DNA from: Oscillospiraceae bacterium
Lineage (GTDB): Bacteria; Bacillota; Clostridia; Oscillospirales; Ruminococcaceae
DNA length: 49,069 nucleotides
Assembly (NCBI GenBank): GCA_003516865.1
Contig: DPBR01000021.1
Coordinates: 1,393 to 50,461 of the forward strand
Direction: 5' to 3'
Part shown: one piece after another, positions 40,606 to 49,040 of the stretch
Layout: every line of letters starts with the position of its first letter
How positions within the stretch are numbered: position 1 is the first letter of the stretch
The notes under the pieces: model-generated
The model's database searches: none
What the model was told of the DNA's origin: nothing
The model's input: the letters and a program-made list of their open reading frames with translations, nothing else
Position numbers and translations under genes: made by a program

Positions 40606-41770
40606 CCTTTGCGTGGATATTGGTTACAAGAGCATAAACCATTACGGAGAGCAGCTTTGCGGCGACCACGTTGACGTTGTTGAACAGGAGGACGGTTCTG
40701 CGGTAATCGTGCTTGCGGACGGTCTTGGAAGCGGCGTTAAGGCGAGTATCCTCTCAACGCTCACTTCAAAAATCATCTCAACGATGATGGCGGAGGGACT
40801 TTCAATAGAGGACTGCGTTGAAACAATCGCGGCTACCCTGCCTATTGACAGTCAGCGCGGCGTCGCCTATTCCACGTTCACGATAATCCATCTGATAGAA
40901 AACGAAACCGCCGAGCTTATTCAATACGACAATCCTAAGGTTATCCTTATACGCGACGGCGAAAACTACGATTATCCGAGAACCGAGCTTCATATCGGCG
41001 GGAAAAAGATTTTCCGCTCGTCAATTAAGCTGCGCGAAAACGACCATTTTATCGCGGTAAGCGACGGCTGCCCGCACGCGGGAATAGGCGAGGGATATAA
41101 TTTCGGCTGGGAAATGAAGGATATAACCGCGTTTATGGAGCCGATTTCGCTTGCGGGATACACGGCGAAAACGATTTCCACAATTCTCGTTGACGAATGT
41201 GCAAGGCTCTACGGAAACAAGCCCGGCGATGACGCAACAGCCTGCGTTGTAAAAATACGCAAGCGTGAGCCGATGAACATTCTTTTCGGTCCGCCGTCAA
41301 ACCGCGACGACTGCGACAGAATGATGTCGCTGTTTTTCTCAAAACAAGGAAAGCACATTATCTGCGGCGGAACAACGTCGTCCATTGCCGCAAAATACCT
41401 CGGAAAGCCGATTAAGGCGAGCCTGAGCTTTGAAAGCTCGGACGTGCCGCCGATTGCTTTTATCGAGGGAGTTGACCTTGTAACCGAGGGCGTTATCACG
41501 GTAAACAAGGTTCTCACCTATGCTAAGGATTACCTCGCAGACAACGAGCTTTACGACAAGTGGAGCACGAAAAAAGACGGCGCGGCGCTTATCTGCCAGC
41601 TTCTTTTTGAGGAAGCGACCGATATTAACTTCTATGTCGGAAGAGCCGTAAACCCCGCTCACCAGAATCCCGACCTCCCCATTAACTTCAACATTAAAAT
41701 GAACCTCGTCGAGGAGCTTTCAAAGTGCCTGAAGCTTATGGGCAAGCGGATTAAGGTAAGCTATTTCTGA
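40598..41770 (+). CDS. PP2C/SpoIIE-family serine phosphatase linked to HydS
   Basis: 390 residues from ATG 40598 (AAGGAGA upstream), overlapping the HydS-like gene by 8 bp. The N-terminal about 225 residues are a SpoIIE-type PP2C domain: VIVLADGLGSGVKA (metal-binding Asp, about 32-45), FIAVSDGCPHAG (about 150-161) and PGDDATACVVKI (about 208-219). The C-terminal about 165 residues are not recognised, with GGTTSSIAAKYLG suggesting a nucleotide- or phosphate-binding turn. The phosphatase is the probable output of the redox/hydrogen sensor. A partner kinase or anti-sigma target is not in the window. Confidence 0.85.
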   Translation: MNNLCVDIGYKSINHYGEQLCGDHVDVVEQEDGSAVIVLADGLGSGVKASILSTLTSKIISTMMAEGLSIEDCVETIAATLPIDSQRGVAYSTFTIIHLIENETAELIQYDNPKVILIRDGENYDYPRTELHIGGKKIFRSSIKLRENDHFIAVSDGCPHAGIGEGYNFGWEMKDITAFMEPISLAGYTAKTISTILVDECARLYGNKPGDDATACVVKIRKREPMNILFGPPSNRDDCDRMMSLFFSKQGKHIICGGTTSSIAAKYLGKPIKASLSFESSDVPPIAFIEGVDLVTEGVITVNKVLTYAKDYLADNELYDKWSTKKDGAALICQLLFEEATDINFYVGRAVNPAHQNPDLPINFNIKMNLVEELSKCLKLMGKRIKVSYF

Positions 41771-41787
41771 AAAATCCGTCTGTTTTT

Positions 41788-41838
41788 GCTGCAAAATACT
41801 GCAAAACGTCCTGTTCCCAACTGAAAAATACTGCAAAA
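41788..41838 (+). repeat. 51-bp CTGCAAAA repeat module (copy B)
   Basis: Two 19-bp units (41788-41806, GCTGCAAAATACTGCAAAA, and 41820-41838) separated by 13 bp (CGTCCTGTTCCCA), as in the 24632-24682 copy. The spacers match at 8 of 13 positions. It lies between a gene end and a bidirectional terminator in a convergent intergenic region. Confidence 0.75.
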
Positions 41839-41841
41839 CAC

Positions 41842-41880
41842 AAAAAATCCGTTCTGAATTTACTCAGAACGGATTTTTTT
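41842..41880. terminator. Bidirectional terminator between phosphatase and GLUG protein
   Basis: A-run, then AATCCGTTCTGA / TCAGAACGGATT with a 6-nt loop (41846-41875), then a long T-run: strong in both directions. Confidence 0.9.
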
Positions 41881-44800
41881 TATTTATTCAATGTCGGTTC
41901 ATCTGTTTTATCTTCAATTTTTTCCGCGGATTTTGCTGCTTTCTTTTCTGCGCGTTTACGTTTAATCAAAATCGTCCAGAGGACTATGTTTATTACCGCA
42001 ATCAGCGCGCAGCCGCTTATTACCAAAATCGGAACAAGATTAAGCGTGTTCAGGCGAACGCAGAAGCTTCCCGAACCGTTTTCCAAAGCGGGATTGTTCA
42101 CAATGAGATAATGCCCGTTTTCCGTGAACTCGACCTCTTTCCACGCTCCGTTCACAAACTGCATAACAGAGGGATTTCCGCTGCCTTCCGGAATGAGAAA
42201 ACGCAGTCCCGTTACCGCTCCGTCCGGTATAGCGCAGTCGATTTTGACAAGACGCAGTTCGCTTTCGTCGGGAGCGAAAACGCTGCTGCTCTCCGTGTCA
42301 ACGGAAAGCGACGCGCCGCTTCCGAACAAACCGTCCGCAAGCACAAGACCAAAGCCGTTTTCGGACTTTTCGGCGCTTTCGATTACCGTCACATACGGCG
42401 TATAAACCGCTTCAACCGTCACGGGGAACGTAATGCAGGCACTGTCAAAATCGCTCCATTCTGCAAAACAACCCGATTTTGCGGGAATTTCGGGGAAATC
42501 GCTCTCTTTCAGTGCGCCGCCGTACTCCACGGCAACCGTGCCGACTGTTTTTCCGTCAACGACAAATGTAACATCAATCACCGCCGCGCTTCCCGCAAGA
42601 ATGCGGAAACGCTCAAAATCAACGGGAGAAGCCTTTCCCGAATAGCTTATGCCGTCAATTCCCGCAACTCCGCGGTCAACGAAGCTGTTTTCACGAATAT
42701 CGGCGTTCTTGTCCGTGAAATCAACAAATCCCGCAATTGCGCCCTTGCGCTCCGTGCAGTCGTAAACGTCGAGTATCGCGGCGTTATCGGTGAGAATTAC
42801 TCCCTGACCCGCAATTCCTCCGACATAATCGGCTGCGCTTATCGTAACCTTTGAGATACAGTTTCTTATCGCAGAAACCGAATATCCCGCAATTCCGCCC
42901 GCGTAGCTTCCCGAAGCGCTCGTAACCTTTCCGTTCTCAATGCACCCGCGAACCGCGCCCATATCCTGCTTTCCGACAATTCCGCCGCAATAGTTCTTTT
43001 TCGCCGTGATTTCGCCGGTATTCGTGCAGTTTTCGATTATATCGCGGACATTATAGGAAAAGCTGTACGAACGCTCACCCTCGGAAGTTATATCGTCCTC
43101 CGGGTCAAAGTCAAAATCAATCGCCATCGAGCCTGTTATTCCGCCTACATTAACGTCGCCCTGTACCCCGCCGCTGTTCGTGCAGGAATACGCTTTTCCC
43201 TGTCTGCTGCTTGAATTGTCCTCGGAAACGTCGGTTGTTATGCCGTCCTTTTCATCGGTATTCAGCGTTTTGTCCTTAAGTTCGCGCAGGATATCGGTTA
43301 TCTTCCCGAACTCATCGTTAATCTTCCGCAAATCCTCAAGCAAAACCTCGCTCTCGGACTCGGCGGTATTGCTTATCGAAGAAATCGCGTTTGTAATCCC
43401 CGCAAAATTGTTCGAGAAGCCGTTCACAGCGGCTGTAAAATCCTCGTCAGCCGCAGGAAACTCAACTTTCGGCTTATCTCCGAGATTTTTCGTTGTCTGC
43501 GAAAGCTTGTCGAACGCGTCCGAGAACACATCGCAAGCCTTTGTGAGATACTCCGTGGCTTCAGAAGCCGCTTTTGAGGACTCGCTCAGCTTGTCGACAG
43601 CCGCGCTCAAACTGTCTGCCGCCTTATCGAAGCTTTCGTTCGCGGAAGAAATGATATCCGCAGCGTCCGAAAGCTCCTTGGCAGCGTCCGCAATCGACTC
43701 AACACCGTCTTTCAGCTTTCCCGCGTCAATCTGCGAGTTTATCTCGTCAAGCGCCTTGTTTATATCATCGGCGGAAGCAGAAATACTCGCGATTGACTTG
43801 TTGATAATCTCAAGCTGTGCGGAAATTTCATCATAAACCTCTTTCGGCACTTCCGAACTGTTGATATTTTTCAGCGCGTCGGTTATCTCCTTAATCGCGG
43901 TTTCCGCCTCGCCGAGAGCCTTGCTCAGCTCGCCTGCGGCGGTCTCCATTTCTTTAAGACCCTCATTCAGCTGCGCCGCGTCAACCGCCTTGCTGATATG
44001 GTCGGCGGCAGCGGAAACGTGTTCGCCCGCAGCCTGAATATTATCCGAAGCGGCGCCTAGTTCCTCTTTCACCTTATTGTTATCGGGGATTGTCGCCGAA
44101 GCCTCTTTCAGCGCCGCGGCTGCGTGCTCGGCAGCCTTTCCGAGTTCCTCCGAAGCCGCCGCGTATTCGTCAAGCCCTTGCTGAAGCTCGTCCGCGTCAA
44201 TCGCTCCCGATATCTTCCGGAGCGCGTCGCTCATCTTGCTAAGCGCGCTCGTAACCTCCTGCATACTCTCGCCGAGTTTTATCAAGCCGTCCGAAAGATT
44301 ATCGAAATCCTCGCCCTCAACAAAATCTTTCAGCTTGTCGCAGGCTTCTCCTATTTTCGTGAACGCGTCCGAGATGTTTTTAACCTCGCCGTTTATGCTG
44401 TCAAGCGACTTTATTACGCTCTTTACGGCAGCCTGAATACGGTCGGTATCGCCCATGCCCTCGGCGATTTCATCGGCGGCTTCCGCTATGTCGTCAAGCG
44501 CAGACGATATCTTTTTCACAGCGCCGTCAACTATATCAAGACCCTCTTTGCCCGAATTAATCGCGTTTTTGATATCATCGGACGAAGCGTCTATCCCGTC
44601 AAACGTCTTTCCGAGCGCCTCGCTGAACCTACTCAGCAGGTCGAGTCCGTCGCGGAAGCCCTCCAGCGCGGGCGTTACGCCGTCAAGCGCCTCGTCAACG
44701 CGCGAAGAAATCTCGTTTATGCCGCTCGTCCAGCCGTTATACAGCTCTTCTGTCCTGTCGGAGATATCGTCTGCGGATTTTCGCAGTTTTTCCATCTGCC

Positions 44801-45857
44801 AAGTCAGGTTCTGAACCTTATTATCAACGTCTTTTCCTGCGTTTTCCGCGTCGTTTATGAGATTATCGACAAGTCCGCTCAGAACGTCAAGCTCGTCAAG
44901 CAGCTTATCAACGCTGTCTTTATCAAAGTCAATGCTGCGGTACGGCTCCATTTGTCCGACAATTCCGCCGACGTCCTTTCGCCCGAAAATCTCGCCGCTG
45001 TTAGCGCAAACCGCGACAAAACCGCACTGTCTGCCGATAATTCCGCCGATATTATAGCCGATATGCGGATAACCGACAGTGCCGTAATTCTCGCAGCCCC
45101 GCACAATCCCGTCCGAATAACCCGCAATTCCGCCTACGTCCGTCATCGAGGACGGTTCTTCAGACGACATAAGGCTGTCCCAATCGATATCCTTGATTGA
45201 GAGCTTAGCCTCGGTTGCCGTGGTATTTACGCTCATTCTGCTCTTGCTGTTGAGGATTGTACCGGAGTTCGTTCCCGAAATGCCGCCGACCGCGTGAGAA
45301 CCGCTCATCGCTCCGAAAACGCTGCTGTTCGCGACAAGACCGCTTTTCTCGTTTATTCCGACAATTCCGCCGACGTTCGTTTCTCCATTAACCGTTCCCT
45401 CGAAACTGCACGCGGTTATGCTGCCCGCGTTGCTTCCCGCGATACCGCCGACATTTTCGGCGCTTCCCGAAGGAGAAATATTGCCCTTAACCGTCAAATT
45501 CTTCACAAGACCGCCGCGCGAAATATACCGGAAAAGTCCGCTATACGAGCCGCTTTCCGTGATATCAACGCCGGAGATTGTGCGTCCGTTTCCGTCAAAA
45601 GTGCCGCCGAACACCGAAATCGGCGTATATTCGCCCGAAAGCGTAATATCCGCGCCGAGCGTTACATAAAGCCCCTCGCTGTACGAGTCGATACGGCAAG
45701 CCTTTGCAAATTCCGCAAAACCCTCCTCGTCCGTTATCGTGAGCGTGCGGCTTGCGGAACTCGCCTGCGATGACGTTACCGCAAAAGTCTGCACGGGAAT
45801 TGTAGCCGCAAGCGCCGCCGCAGCAAAAACGGAGATGATTTTTTTCGTTATTTTCAT
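41880..45857 (-). CDS. Secreted GLUG-repeat / coiled-coil protein with C-terminal anchor
   Basis: 1325 residues from ATG 45857 (GGAGGG 8 nt upstream; an 11-codon upstream frame overlaps the previous gene). Signal peptide (MKITKKIISVFAAAALAATIPVQTFA), then GLUG-type repeats (VGGIAGSNAGSI, VGGIVGINEKSGL) as found in cell-surface proteins. A long predicted coiled coil (about residues 320-880, heptad-like, rich in Ser/Asp/Lys/Ala) interrupts them; further GLUG repeats, a region of about 200 residues, and one membrane helix (VPILVISGCALIAVINIVLWTIL) plus a Lys-rich tail follow. Probably a surface stalk. It is 4 nt downstream of an MMPL exporter gene, implying joint function. Function unknown. Confidence 0.85.
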   Translation of the reverse strand: MKITKKIISVFAAAALAATIPVQTFAVTSSQASSASRTLTITDEEGFAEFAKACRIDSYSEGLYVTLGADITLSGEYTPISVFGGTFDGNGRTISGVDITESGSYSGLFRYISRGGLVKNLTVKGNISPSGSAENVGGIAGSNAGSITACSFEGTVNGETNVGGIVGINEKSGLVANSSVFGAMSGSHAVGGISGTNSGTILNSKSRMSVNTTATEAKLSIKDIDWDSLMSSEEPSSMTDVGGIAGYSDGIVRGCENYGTVGYPHIGYNIGGIIGRQCGFVAVCANSGEIFGRKDVGGIVGQMEPYRSIDFDKDSVDKLLDELDVLSGLVDNLINDAENAGKDVDNKVQNLTWQMEKLRKSADDISDRTEELYNGWTSGINEISSRVDEALDGVTPALEGFRDGLDLLSRFSEALGKTFDGIDASSDDIKNAINSGKEGLDIVDGAVKKISSALDDIAEAADEIAEGMGDTDRIQAAVKSVIKSLDSINGEVKNISDAFTKIGEACDKLKDFVEGEDFDNLSDGLIKLGESMQEVTSALSKMSDALRKISGAIDADELQQGLDEYAAASEELGKAAEHAAAALKEASATIPDNNKVKEELGAASDNIQAAGEHVSAAADHISKAVDAAQLNEGLKEMETAAGELSKALGEAETAIKEITDALKNINSSEVPKEVYDEISAQLEIINKSIASISASADDINKALDEINSQIDAGKLKDGVESIADAAKELSDAADIISSANESFDKAADSLSAAVDKLSESSKAASEATEYLTKACDVFSDAFDKLSQTTKNLGDKPKVEFPAADEDFTAAVNGFSNNFAGITNAISSISNTAESESEVLLEDLRKINDEFGKITDILRELKDKTLNTDEKDGITTDVSEDNSSSRQGKAYSCTNSGGVQGDVNVGGITGSMAIDFDFDPEDDITSEGERSYSFSYNVRDIIENCTNTGEITAKKNYCGGIVGKQDMGAVRGCIENGKVTSASGSYAGGIAGYSVSAIRNCISKVTISAADYVGGIAGQGVILTDNAAILDVYDCTERKGAIAGFVDFTDKNADIRENSFVDRGVAGIDGISYSGKASPVDFERFRILAGSAAVIDVTFVVDGKTVGTVAVEYGGALKESDFPEIPAKSGCFAEWSDFDSACITFPVTVEAVYTPYVTVIESAEKSENGFGLVLADGLFGSGASLSVDTESSSVFAPDESELRLVKIDCAIPDGAVTGLRFLIPEGSGNPSVMQFVNGAWKEVEFTENGHYLIVNNPALENGSGSFCVRLNTLNLVPILVISGCALIAVINIVLWTILIKRKRAEKKAAKSAEKIEDKTDEPTLNK

Positions 45858-45861
45858 GGCG

Positions 45862-48354
45862 TTAACCCTCCGTTCCTTCCGCATTTTCACCTACAGCCGC
45901 ACAGGCAGCCTCGGCTTTGTCTTTCGCTTCATCGGCGCCGTCGGAATCAAGCTGAGCGCTTATTTCACCGTGGATTACGCCCGAAATATTCGCGTCAACT
46001 ATACCGCAGACATATCCGCGAACCCTGCCGTTAACCCGCATATTGCCCGAACGTTTCTGAATAAGTTCCCTGTGCTTGAGCGTAAAGGACGTTTTCTCGA
46101 TAATCGTGTCGCCGAGAAGCAAAATCTGCGGCAAAACGAACATTACAAGGAATATCGAAATCAGCGTTCCGCGTCCAAGGCAAATTCCGACGGACGAAAT
46201 CGCAACGTCAGACGACAAAAAGCCTATAAGCAAGCCCGCAATCGCAAGAATTGCGCCGGAAGTTATAATTGTCGGGAACGCCTGATTAAGCGTTTCAATC
46301 ATCGCGTCCTTAATCGACATGGTTTTCTTGAGTTCCGTGTAGCGGCTTGAAATTACTATCGCGTAGTCGATGTTCGCGCCCATCTGAATTGAGCTTACGA
46401 TAAGATAGCTCAGGAAAAAGATGTTTGTGTGCGTTACAACGGGTACGGAGAAGTTTATCCAAACGGCGCCCTGAATTATCGCAAGCAAAAGCACCGGCAA
46501 ACCCGCAGATTTGAACGTAAATACAAGTATTACAAGTACGAACAGGAACGACAGTATGCTTACCATAAGGTTATCCGTTGAAAATACGTTCGAGAGGTCG
46601 TAATCCGAGGTTGAATCGCCGACAATATAACTGCCTTCGGGATAATATTCCCTAACTACTTCGTGAAGTTCGTCAAGAAACTCAAACGTCTGCGCGCCTT
46701 CCTCGGGAACGTTCGTGTAGAGCAGCATTCTGCTGTATTCCTCCGTTCCGAGCTGCTTTTTCGCGTCCTCAAGCTGCTTGTGGAGGTCGTCAATCTTATC
46801 GTTAAGCTCATCGTCAAGCGTTACATAGCCCGCTTCCTTTTCGTTGTAAATAAACGTGAACATATCAATGAGCGGGACGGAATAGTTGGTAATCGCGGAA
46901 CCCGTCACAGAGCCGACAATCTGACCGTAATCCTCCTTGTCTGCGGCGTAGGCGGCGTAAGCGAGCCGAACAACCTCGATATCCATATCCGTAAGCTCGG
47001 CGAATTGTCTTGGCGTAAGCGCGTCCGTCAGCACATAGCCGTCCATCGCCTCAATATTCGCAAGTCCCATTGCGGAATCAACCTGCGGCATTTTCTCCAT
47101 TCGTTCAAGCAGCTTGTGCTCCTTGTCGTAATTGCCCGCGGGAACCATTACCACGACAAGATTGTTCGAGCCAAATTCTTCGTCAATCCGCTCCTCGGCA
47201 ATCTGCGCGGTGTTTTTTGTGTAAGTCGAGAGCGTCGAATAACCGTAAACGTAATTCGTCTGATTCGACAGGATAAATCCCGCGACAAGCACTACCGCAA
47301 ACAGCGGCGGTATCACATATTTCGTCTTTACGTCAAACTTTCCGACCGCCGTTATGTTCGGGACAAAGTTTCTGTGATGCGTTTTATCGATAAGCGGCGA
47401 AAACGACATCAGAAGTCCCGGCATAAGCGTGAAAACAACGAAAATACTGAAGAAAATAGCCTTGCAGAGCACAATTCCGAGGTCAAAGCCCAGCTTGAAC
47501 TGCATAAGCATCATCGCAACCATACCCGAAAGCGTTGTAAGGCAGCTTGACGAAATCTCCGGAATTGCCTTGCTGAGCGCCGTCACAACAGCGTCGCGGG
47601 CGTCCATGGTCGCGCGTTCCTCGGTATAGCGGTTGCAGAGGATTATCGCATAGTCTATTGCAAGCGCAAGCTGAAGAACGACCGCGATTGAGTTTGATAC
47701 AAACGAAATTTCACCGAATATGAAGTTTGTTCCCATATTCAGCAGCGCCGCCATTCCGAACGTCATCAGAAGAACGGGTATTTCCATATATGTATGAGAT
47801 GTAAAAAACAAAACGGCAATGATTATCACAAGCACAATCACGATTACAACCTGCATTTCCGCCGCAATCGTTTCGGACGAACTGTTTCCGACGGCGCTGT
47901 TTATGTACTCGTCGTAAGGCTCAAGCCTTTCCTTGATTTCATTCATCGCCTTTTTCGATATCTCGTCGCTCTCCTCGCCGTCAAACGTTACCGAAAGCAG
48001 CGCAGAGCCGTTTTTATAGCTGTCGCTGTTATCCTCCACCTTGACAGTAGTTACACCATCGATTTTCTCCAGCTCGGACGCAACCTCCTGCGCCTTTTCA
48101 AAGGTGATATTCTCCAGCATTATGCTTCCGGAACCATACGTTATGAACTGCTCGTTCATCAGGTCAAGTCCCACGCGCGTTTCCGAACTGTCGGGAAGAT
48201 AGCTTGTGATGTCGTTATTCACCTTTGTCCAGTTCATCGAAACCGCGCAGAAAATTCCCGCTATGATGTAGAACAGATAAAAAGCCTTTCGCTTGTCAAC
48301 AATAAGCGCAGCGAGCTTTTCAATCGGCGTTTGCTTCTTCTTTTCCGTACTCAT
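45862..48354 (-). CDS. MMPL/RND-family transporter
   Basis: 830 residues from ATG 48354 (GGGAG 7 nt upstream); longer upstream frame discarded. Two repeated halves, each with a large extracytoplasmic loop and a cluster of membrane helices: first helix near 20-40, helices near 165-330, then 340-360, and a second set near 590-740, 12 in total. MMPL-like features include ALAIDYAIILCNRYTEER and MGANIDYAIVISSRYTELKK, the putative proton-relay Asp-Tyr motifs. These export lipids, glycolipids or peptides by proton motive force. It has a promoter and is operonic with the GLUG/coiled-coil protein. The C-terminal 80-residue polar tail is unusual. Confidence 0.88.
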   Translation of the reverse strand: MSTEKKKQTPIEKLAALIVDKRKAFYLFYIIAGIFCAVSMNWTKVNNDITSYLPDSSETRVGLDLMNEQFITYGSGSIMLENITFEKAQEVASELEKIDGVTTVKVEDNSDSYKNGSALLSVTFDGEESDEISKKAMNEIKERLEPYDEYINSAVGNSSSETIAAEMQVVIVIVLVIIIAVLFFTSHTYMEIPVLLMTFGMAALLNMGTNFIFGEISFVSNSIAVVLQLALAIDYAIILCNRYTEERATMDARDAVVTALSKAIPEISSSCLTTLSGMVAMMLMQFKLGFDLGIVLCKAIFFSIFVVFTLMPGLLMSFSPLIDKTHHRNFVPNITAVGKFDVKTKYVIPPLFAVVLVAGFILSNQTNYVYGYSTLSTYTKNTAQIAEERIDEEFGSNNLVVVMVPAGNYDKEHKLLERMEKMPQVDSAMGLANIEAMDGYVLTDALTPRQFAELTDMDIEVVRLAYAAYAADKEDYGQIVGSVTGSAITNYSVPLIDMFTFIYNEKEAGYVTLDDELNDKIDDLHKQLEDAKKQLGTEEYSRMLLYTNVPEEGAQTFEFLDELHEVVREYYPEGSYIVGDSTSDYDLSNVFSTDNLMVSILSFLFVLVILVFTFKSAGLPVLLLAIIQGAVWINFSVPVVTHTNIFFLSYLIVSSIQMGANIDYAIVISSRYTELKKTMSIKDAMIETLNQAFPTIITSGAILAIAGLLIGFLSSDVAISSVGICLGRGTLISIFLVMFVLPQILLLGDTIIEKTSFTLKHRELIQKRSGNMRVNGRVRGYVCGIVDANISGVIHGEISAQLDSDGADEAKDKAEAACAAVGENAEGTEG

Positions 48355-48409
48355 CGTCATTCTCCCGTTCTTTTTCGCGGGCGGCGTCGCCCTGTATTTA
48401 TACACACTA

Positions 48410-48438
48410 ATTATATCACGGCATTTTCCTTTTTTCAA
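48410..48438 (-). promoter_or_regulatory. Promoter of the MMPL-GLUG operon
   Basis: Reverse-strand TTGAAA (48433-48438), a 17-bp spacer and extended TGa-TATAAT (48410-48415). Confidence 0.65.
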
Positions 48439-48479
48439 GAATATTTTTTACTATTTTCTCAGGCACGTTTAATCTCACA

Positions 48480-48497
48480 TTTGTGCATTATCACAAA
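48480..48497. promoter_or_regulatory. Inverted repeat upstream of the MMPL promoter
   Basis: TTTGTG-cattat-CACAAA, a 6-bp inverted repeat located between the XRE gene end and the MMPL promoter. It is a possible operator for the neighbouring regulator, with little support beyond symmetry. Confidence 0.35.
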
Positions 48498-48518
48498 AAA
48501 AAGAGCGGTTTCCCGCTC
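48495..48518 (-). terminator. Terminator of the XRE regulator gene
   Basis: GAGCGG-GAAA-CCGCTC on the leftward strand (48503-48518) followed by eight U from the A-run at 48495-48502. Confidence 0.85.
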
Positions 48519-48531
48519 CTTAGTATGGCAA

Positions 48532-48975
48532 TTATGATTTTTTCCGGTGTTTAAGCCGGGGAAGCTGCGCTTCAAAGTACGCTCTCGCCTGTTCGGGCGG
48601 AAATTGCTCGTTCGACATATGCTCAACCAGGAAGTCCGTGAGCGCTTCAAGGCTTGTGTAAGTAAACTTTCCGTCCGTATAGCACCACTTGCAGTAGTCC
48701 TCGTTAAACGCGCCGTCCGGCTCTTTGCTTGTCGATTCGTCCTCAAGCGGCATACCGCAGCACTGACATATCAGCTTTCTGGGCGAGCCGAGAAGCGTGT
48801 TGATTGACACGTCAAACAGCTTTGAGAGCAGCTTCAGAGTTTCCGTATCGGGAATGGTTTTACCTGTTTCCCAGCGCGAAACAGCCTGCCTCGTCACGAA
48901 AACTTTCTCGGCAAGTTCGTCCTGCGACATTCCTTTTTTCGTCCGCAATTCAAGTATAATATTTTTTGTTTCCAT
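48532..48975 (-). CDS. XRE-family regulator with C-terminal zinc-ribbon domain
   Basis: 147 residues. An N-terminal helix-turn-helix of the XRE/Cro type (ELRTKKGMSQDELAEKVFVTRQAVSRWETGKTIPDTETLKLLSKLFDVSI, about 9-58), then a C-terminal Zn-ribbon-like region with CQCCGMP (about 70-76) and CKWCY (about 95-99), pairs that can bind one zinc. Such HTH plus zinc-ribbon-2 proteins are common in clostridia and of unknown ligand. AGGTG precedes the ATG. A perfect 19-bp palindrome at its own promoter suggests autoregulation, and it may also control the neighbouring MMPL-GLUG operon. Confidence 0.88.
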   Translation of the reverse strand: METKNIILELRTKKGMSQDELAEKVFVTRQAVSRWETGKTIPDTETLKLLSKLFDVSINTLLGSPRKLICQCCGMPLEDESTSKEPDGAFNEDYCKWCYTDGKFTYTSLEALTDFLVEHMSNEQFPPEQARAYFEAQLPRLKHRKKS

Positions 48976-48994
48976 TATTTTTCACCTCCGTTTT

Positions 48995-49023
48995 ATTATA
49001 ACACCTCAAAGCAAATAAATCAA
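48995..49023 (-). promoter_or_regulatory. Promoter of the XRE regulator gene
   Basis: Reverse-strand TTGATT (49018-49023), a 17-bp spacer and extended TGt-TATAAT (48995-49000). The -35 abuts the palindrome. Confidence 0.65.
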
Positions 49024-49040
49024 GCAACAGACTGTTGCTT
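49022..49040. promoter_or_regulatory. Perfect 19-bp palindrome, candidate XRE operator
   Basis: AAGCAACAG-A-CTGTTGCTT (9-1-9), overlapping the -35 of the XRE gene. Position and symmetry fit a repressor or activator dimer site. Confidence 0.6.

Noticed and set aside
44124..45200. Long rightward open frame (358 codons) inside the GLUG/coiled-coil gene
   Set aside because: Antisense shadow of a repetitive coding sequence; product is Arg/Val-rich with no family features, and the leftward gene has a signal peptide and operon context.
48480..48497. TTTGTG-N6-CACAAA as a Rex or CRP site
   Set aside because: Arm spacing is shorter than the Rex box and arms differ from CRP TGTGA-N6-TCACA by sequence context; kept only as a weak inverted repeat.
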